Source: CAYUAG01 sp964554015 | GTDB taxonomy: Bacteria > Zhuqueibacterota > QNDG01 > CAYUAG01 | Reading direction: 5' to 3' | Assembly (NCBI GenBank): GCA_964554015.1 | Contig: CAZKMO010000162.1 | Location: forward strand, 1-7,319 | Length of the DNA stretch: 7,319 bases | Shown: positions 5,893-7,319 of the stretch, piece after piece | How the letters are laid out: every line of letters begins with the position of its first letter | How positions within the stretch are numbered: position 1 is the first letter of the stretch | Position numbers and translations under genes: made by a program | Notes under the pieces: generated by a model | Told to the model about the DNA's origin: nothing | Database searches by the model: none | The model's input: the letters and a program-made list of their open reading frames with translations, nothing else

Positions 5893-5943
5893 ATGATTTT
5901 TTTTGAGTATCCAATTGTATTATGGAGGATGAGTTTGTTTGCG

Positions 5944-5957
5944 CTATAAACTATAAA
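5944..5957 (+). repeat. Tandem 7-base duplication CTATAAA
   Basis: Two perfect adjacent copies of CTATAAA, immediately before and overlapping the foot of the hairpin at 5956-5979. This is a short element, listed because it shares the 7-base period of the surrounding arrays. Confidence 0.5.
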
Positions 5958-5979
5958 GTCTCCCCTTGAGGGGAGATTT
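5956..5979 (+). terminator. Hairpin with weak T-tract, terminator-like
   Basis: A perfect 7-base stem (TCTCCCC at 5959-5965 with GGGGAGA at 5970-5976) closes a TTGA loop. It extends to 10 pairs with AAG/TTT at the foot, counting one G-T pair. Only three T residues follow, so it is a modest intrinsic terminator between the two transporter genes. It could also be a dispersed palindromic repeat, since CCCCTTGAGGGG-type palindromes occur as interspersed elements in various genomes. It lies 80 bases after the DAACS stop. Confidence 0.5.
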
Positions 5980-5992
5980 AGAAGGGTGTTAG

Positions 5993-6048
5993 TTAAAGAC
6001 AATAGAAAAAGGATGAAAGATTAAAGATAAAACAGAAGCTAGAAAGAT
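5993..6048 (+). repeat. Degenerate heptanucleotide array, NNAAAGA type
   Basis: Eight 7-base windows in one register (TTAAAGA, CAATAGA, AAAAGGA, TGAAAGA, TTAAAGA, TAAAACA, GAAGCTA, GAAAGAT). Three of the eight have an exact AAAGA core and the others are decayed. It is a shifted, older-looking version of the AAAGAT arrays. It lies in the leader of the GltS-family gene. Confidence 0.5.
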
Positions 6049-6108
6049 GTTTAGGGCGCTATTCTCTAGTCCGTACTTTTTAAAGATTGATAAAACCGGA
6101 GATAAAAA

Positions 6109-7319
6109 GTGAGTATCGTACTTTCCTTTTCTTCTTTGTGTATACTTCTAGTTCTGGGAAAATTTGCCCGGGTAAAGATAAAATTGTTACAGAAGCTCTA
6201 TCTGCCTTCCTCGGTTATTGGGGGAATAATTGGCCTGATCATAATTCAATTGGCTGGTAGTAAGGCAGTGTCAGATTTTATTCAAGGATGGGTGGAACTT
6301 CCTGGATTTCTTATTAATATAGTTTTTGCTGCCCTTTTTTTAGGAGTAACCATCCCTTCCATCTCGGTAATCTGGAAAAGGGCCGGTCCTCAGCTTGCTT
6401 ATGGCCAGATTGTGGTCTGGGGTCAGTATCTGGTGGGTATGGTTCTGGTATTATTAATACTAAAAAGAGTATTCGGTATCCCGGATTTGTTTGGAGTAAT
6501 TATACCAGTGGGTTTTGAGGGAGGACACGGAACTGCGGCAGGGTTACGGGAGACATTTGAATATCTTTCCTGGAGGGAAGGAACAGACTACTGTCTTTCT
6601 TCTGCAACCCTGGGGATTATCTCTGCTATAGTTATAGGTGTTATTTTAATTAACTGGGCAGCCAGAAAAGGGTATCTGGAAGTTTTACAAAAAAAGGATG
6701 TAGTGTCTTTAAAAAATAATACGGGTTTATATGCGGTTGAGGAAAGGCCCAGTGCGGGAAATCAGACTACCTCGGCTGATTCCATAGACAGTCTCGCATT
6801 TCATTTAAGCATCATTGGCATTGCCGTACTCATTGGTTTTTGTCTGAAGCTTGGTCTGGTGAAATTTGAAAGTTTATTTTCTTCCCAGGGGGATTCAAAG
6901 ATTTTTATTGGATTTCCCCTTTTCCCTCTATGCATGATAGGAGGTTTGGTAATTCAGCTTTTTTTTATGAAAACAAGTAAAATAAATCCGGTTGATCATA
7001 CCCTTATGCAACGAATTGGCGGGACAGCTCTTGATTTTTTAGTGGTTGCAGCCATAAGTACTATTCATTTACAGGTGATTTTTAATAATATTATCCCCTT
7101 TATGTTGATCATTTTATCCGGTATCGTATGGAATGTTTTCTGTCTTATTTGGCTGGCACGAAGGTTGCTCCCTAACTGCTGGTTTGAAAGAGCAATTGCG
7201 GAAATGGGACAATCCATGGGAGTGACTGCTACCGGACTTCTACTGCTGAGAATTGTGGATCCGGAACATGAGACAGTGGCTATCTCGGCCTTTGGGTACA
7301 AGCAGCTTCTTCATGAGCC
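6109..7319 (+). CDS. GltS-family sodium/glutamate symporter, 3' end outside window
   Basis: An open frame of 403 complete codons runs off the right edge without a stop. The product is a polytopic membrane protein. Family marks are YLPSSVIGG (31-39), the strongly conserved GFEGGHGTAAGL (135-146) and GQSMGVTATGLLLLR (367-381). The repeated GGHGT / GxSxG layout fits the inverted repeat of GltS, in which each half holds a discontinuous helix. GltS takes up glutamate with Na+. The substrate here is inferred from the family. The second motif (GVTATGLLLLR followed by VDPE and KQLLHE) differs from the E. coli protein and points to a divergent subgroup, so other anionic substrates are possible. A charged loop at about 190-230 separates the halves. 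The GTG start is nearly forced, because an in-frame TAA lies at 6103-6105. GGAG at 6098-6101 sits 7 bases before it. The gene follows the DAACS symporter by 233 bases containing a hairpin and repeats, so it may have its own promoter, which I could not identify. Confidence 0.92.
   Translation, partial: MSIVLSFSSLCILLVLGKFARVKIKLLQKLYLPSSVIGGIIGLIIIQLAGSKAVSDFIQGWVELPGFLINIVFAALFLGVTIPSISVIWKRAGPQLAYGQIVVWGQYLVGMVLVLLILKRVFGIPDLFGVIIPVGFEGGHGTAAGLRETFEYLSWREGTDYCLSSATLGIISAIVIGVILINWAARKGYLEVLQKKDVVSLKNNTGLYAVEERPSAGNQTTSADSIDSLAFHLSIIGIAVLIGFCLKLGLVKFESLFSSQGDSKIFIGFPLFPLCMIGGLVIQLFFMKTSKINPVDHTLMQRIGGTALDFLVVAAISTIHLQVIFNNIIPFMLIILSGIVWNVFCLIWLARRLLPNCWFERAIAEMGQSMGVTATGLLLLRIVDPEHETVAISAFGYKQLLHE

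Noticed and set aside
5808..6002. Minus-strand frame over the repeat and hairpin region
   Set aside because: Its product is the complement of the low-complexity arrays, with no ribosome-binding site or domain.

Overview
This AT-rich window reads as ordinary chromosomal DNA from a bacterium. Taxonomic assignment is weak. A lipoprotein-like exported protein with a FlgD-type Ig fold, a PAS/PAS/HisKA_2 sensor kinase, a stand-alone pyruvate-kinase C-terminal domain and dense short tandem repeats would fit an uncultured anaerobic lineage such as Atribacterota or a neighbouring candidate phylum. That is only an impression. There are no rRNA or tRNA genes, no CRISPR array, no transposase and no phage genes.

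Layout. A secreted protein of unknown function lies on the minus strand (1-1055) and runs off the left edge. A 163-base AT-rich divergent region follows, with a candidate promoter and a direct repeat in front of a soluble orphan histidine kinase (1219-2709). Next come a stand-alone pyruvate-kinase C-terminal-like protein (2851-3420), a repeat-filled gap (3418-3569), a small exported or lipoprotein-like protein with a FlgD Ig-like motif (3591-4028), a stand-alone Smr-domain protein 4 bases downstream (4033-4329), a dicarboxylate/amino acid:cation symporter of the DAACS family (4403-5875), a second repeat-rich gap with a hairpin (5876-6108), and a GltS-family sodium/glutamate symporter that runs off the right edge (6109-7319). 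All genes after 1219 are on the plus strand.

How the genes may work together. The clearest functional theme is the pair of sequence-unrelated transporter families, DAACS and GltS, both classically linked to sodium- or proton-coupled uptake of acidic amino acids. The small exported-protein gene and the Smr gene are probably translated together. No response regulator is visible for the kinase, and nothing directly links it to the transporters.

The most unusual signal is in the gaps. The spacer at 3418-3569 breaks down almost completely into 7-base tandem repeats of several different units (AAAGGAT-like, GGTATAR, a weaker TTGNGAA-like one, CAGNAGT, CTAANNN). The DAACS gene ends in the same kind of 7-base array (5802-5892), with an AAAGAY-type block followed by an ATAG-type block. 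That array supplies a lysine-rich tail and the stop codon of the protein. A decayed third array lies at 5993-6048. These resemble in style the heptanucleotide STRR repeats known from filamentous cyanobacteria, but the coding content here does not suggest a cyanobacterium.
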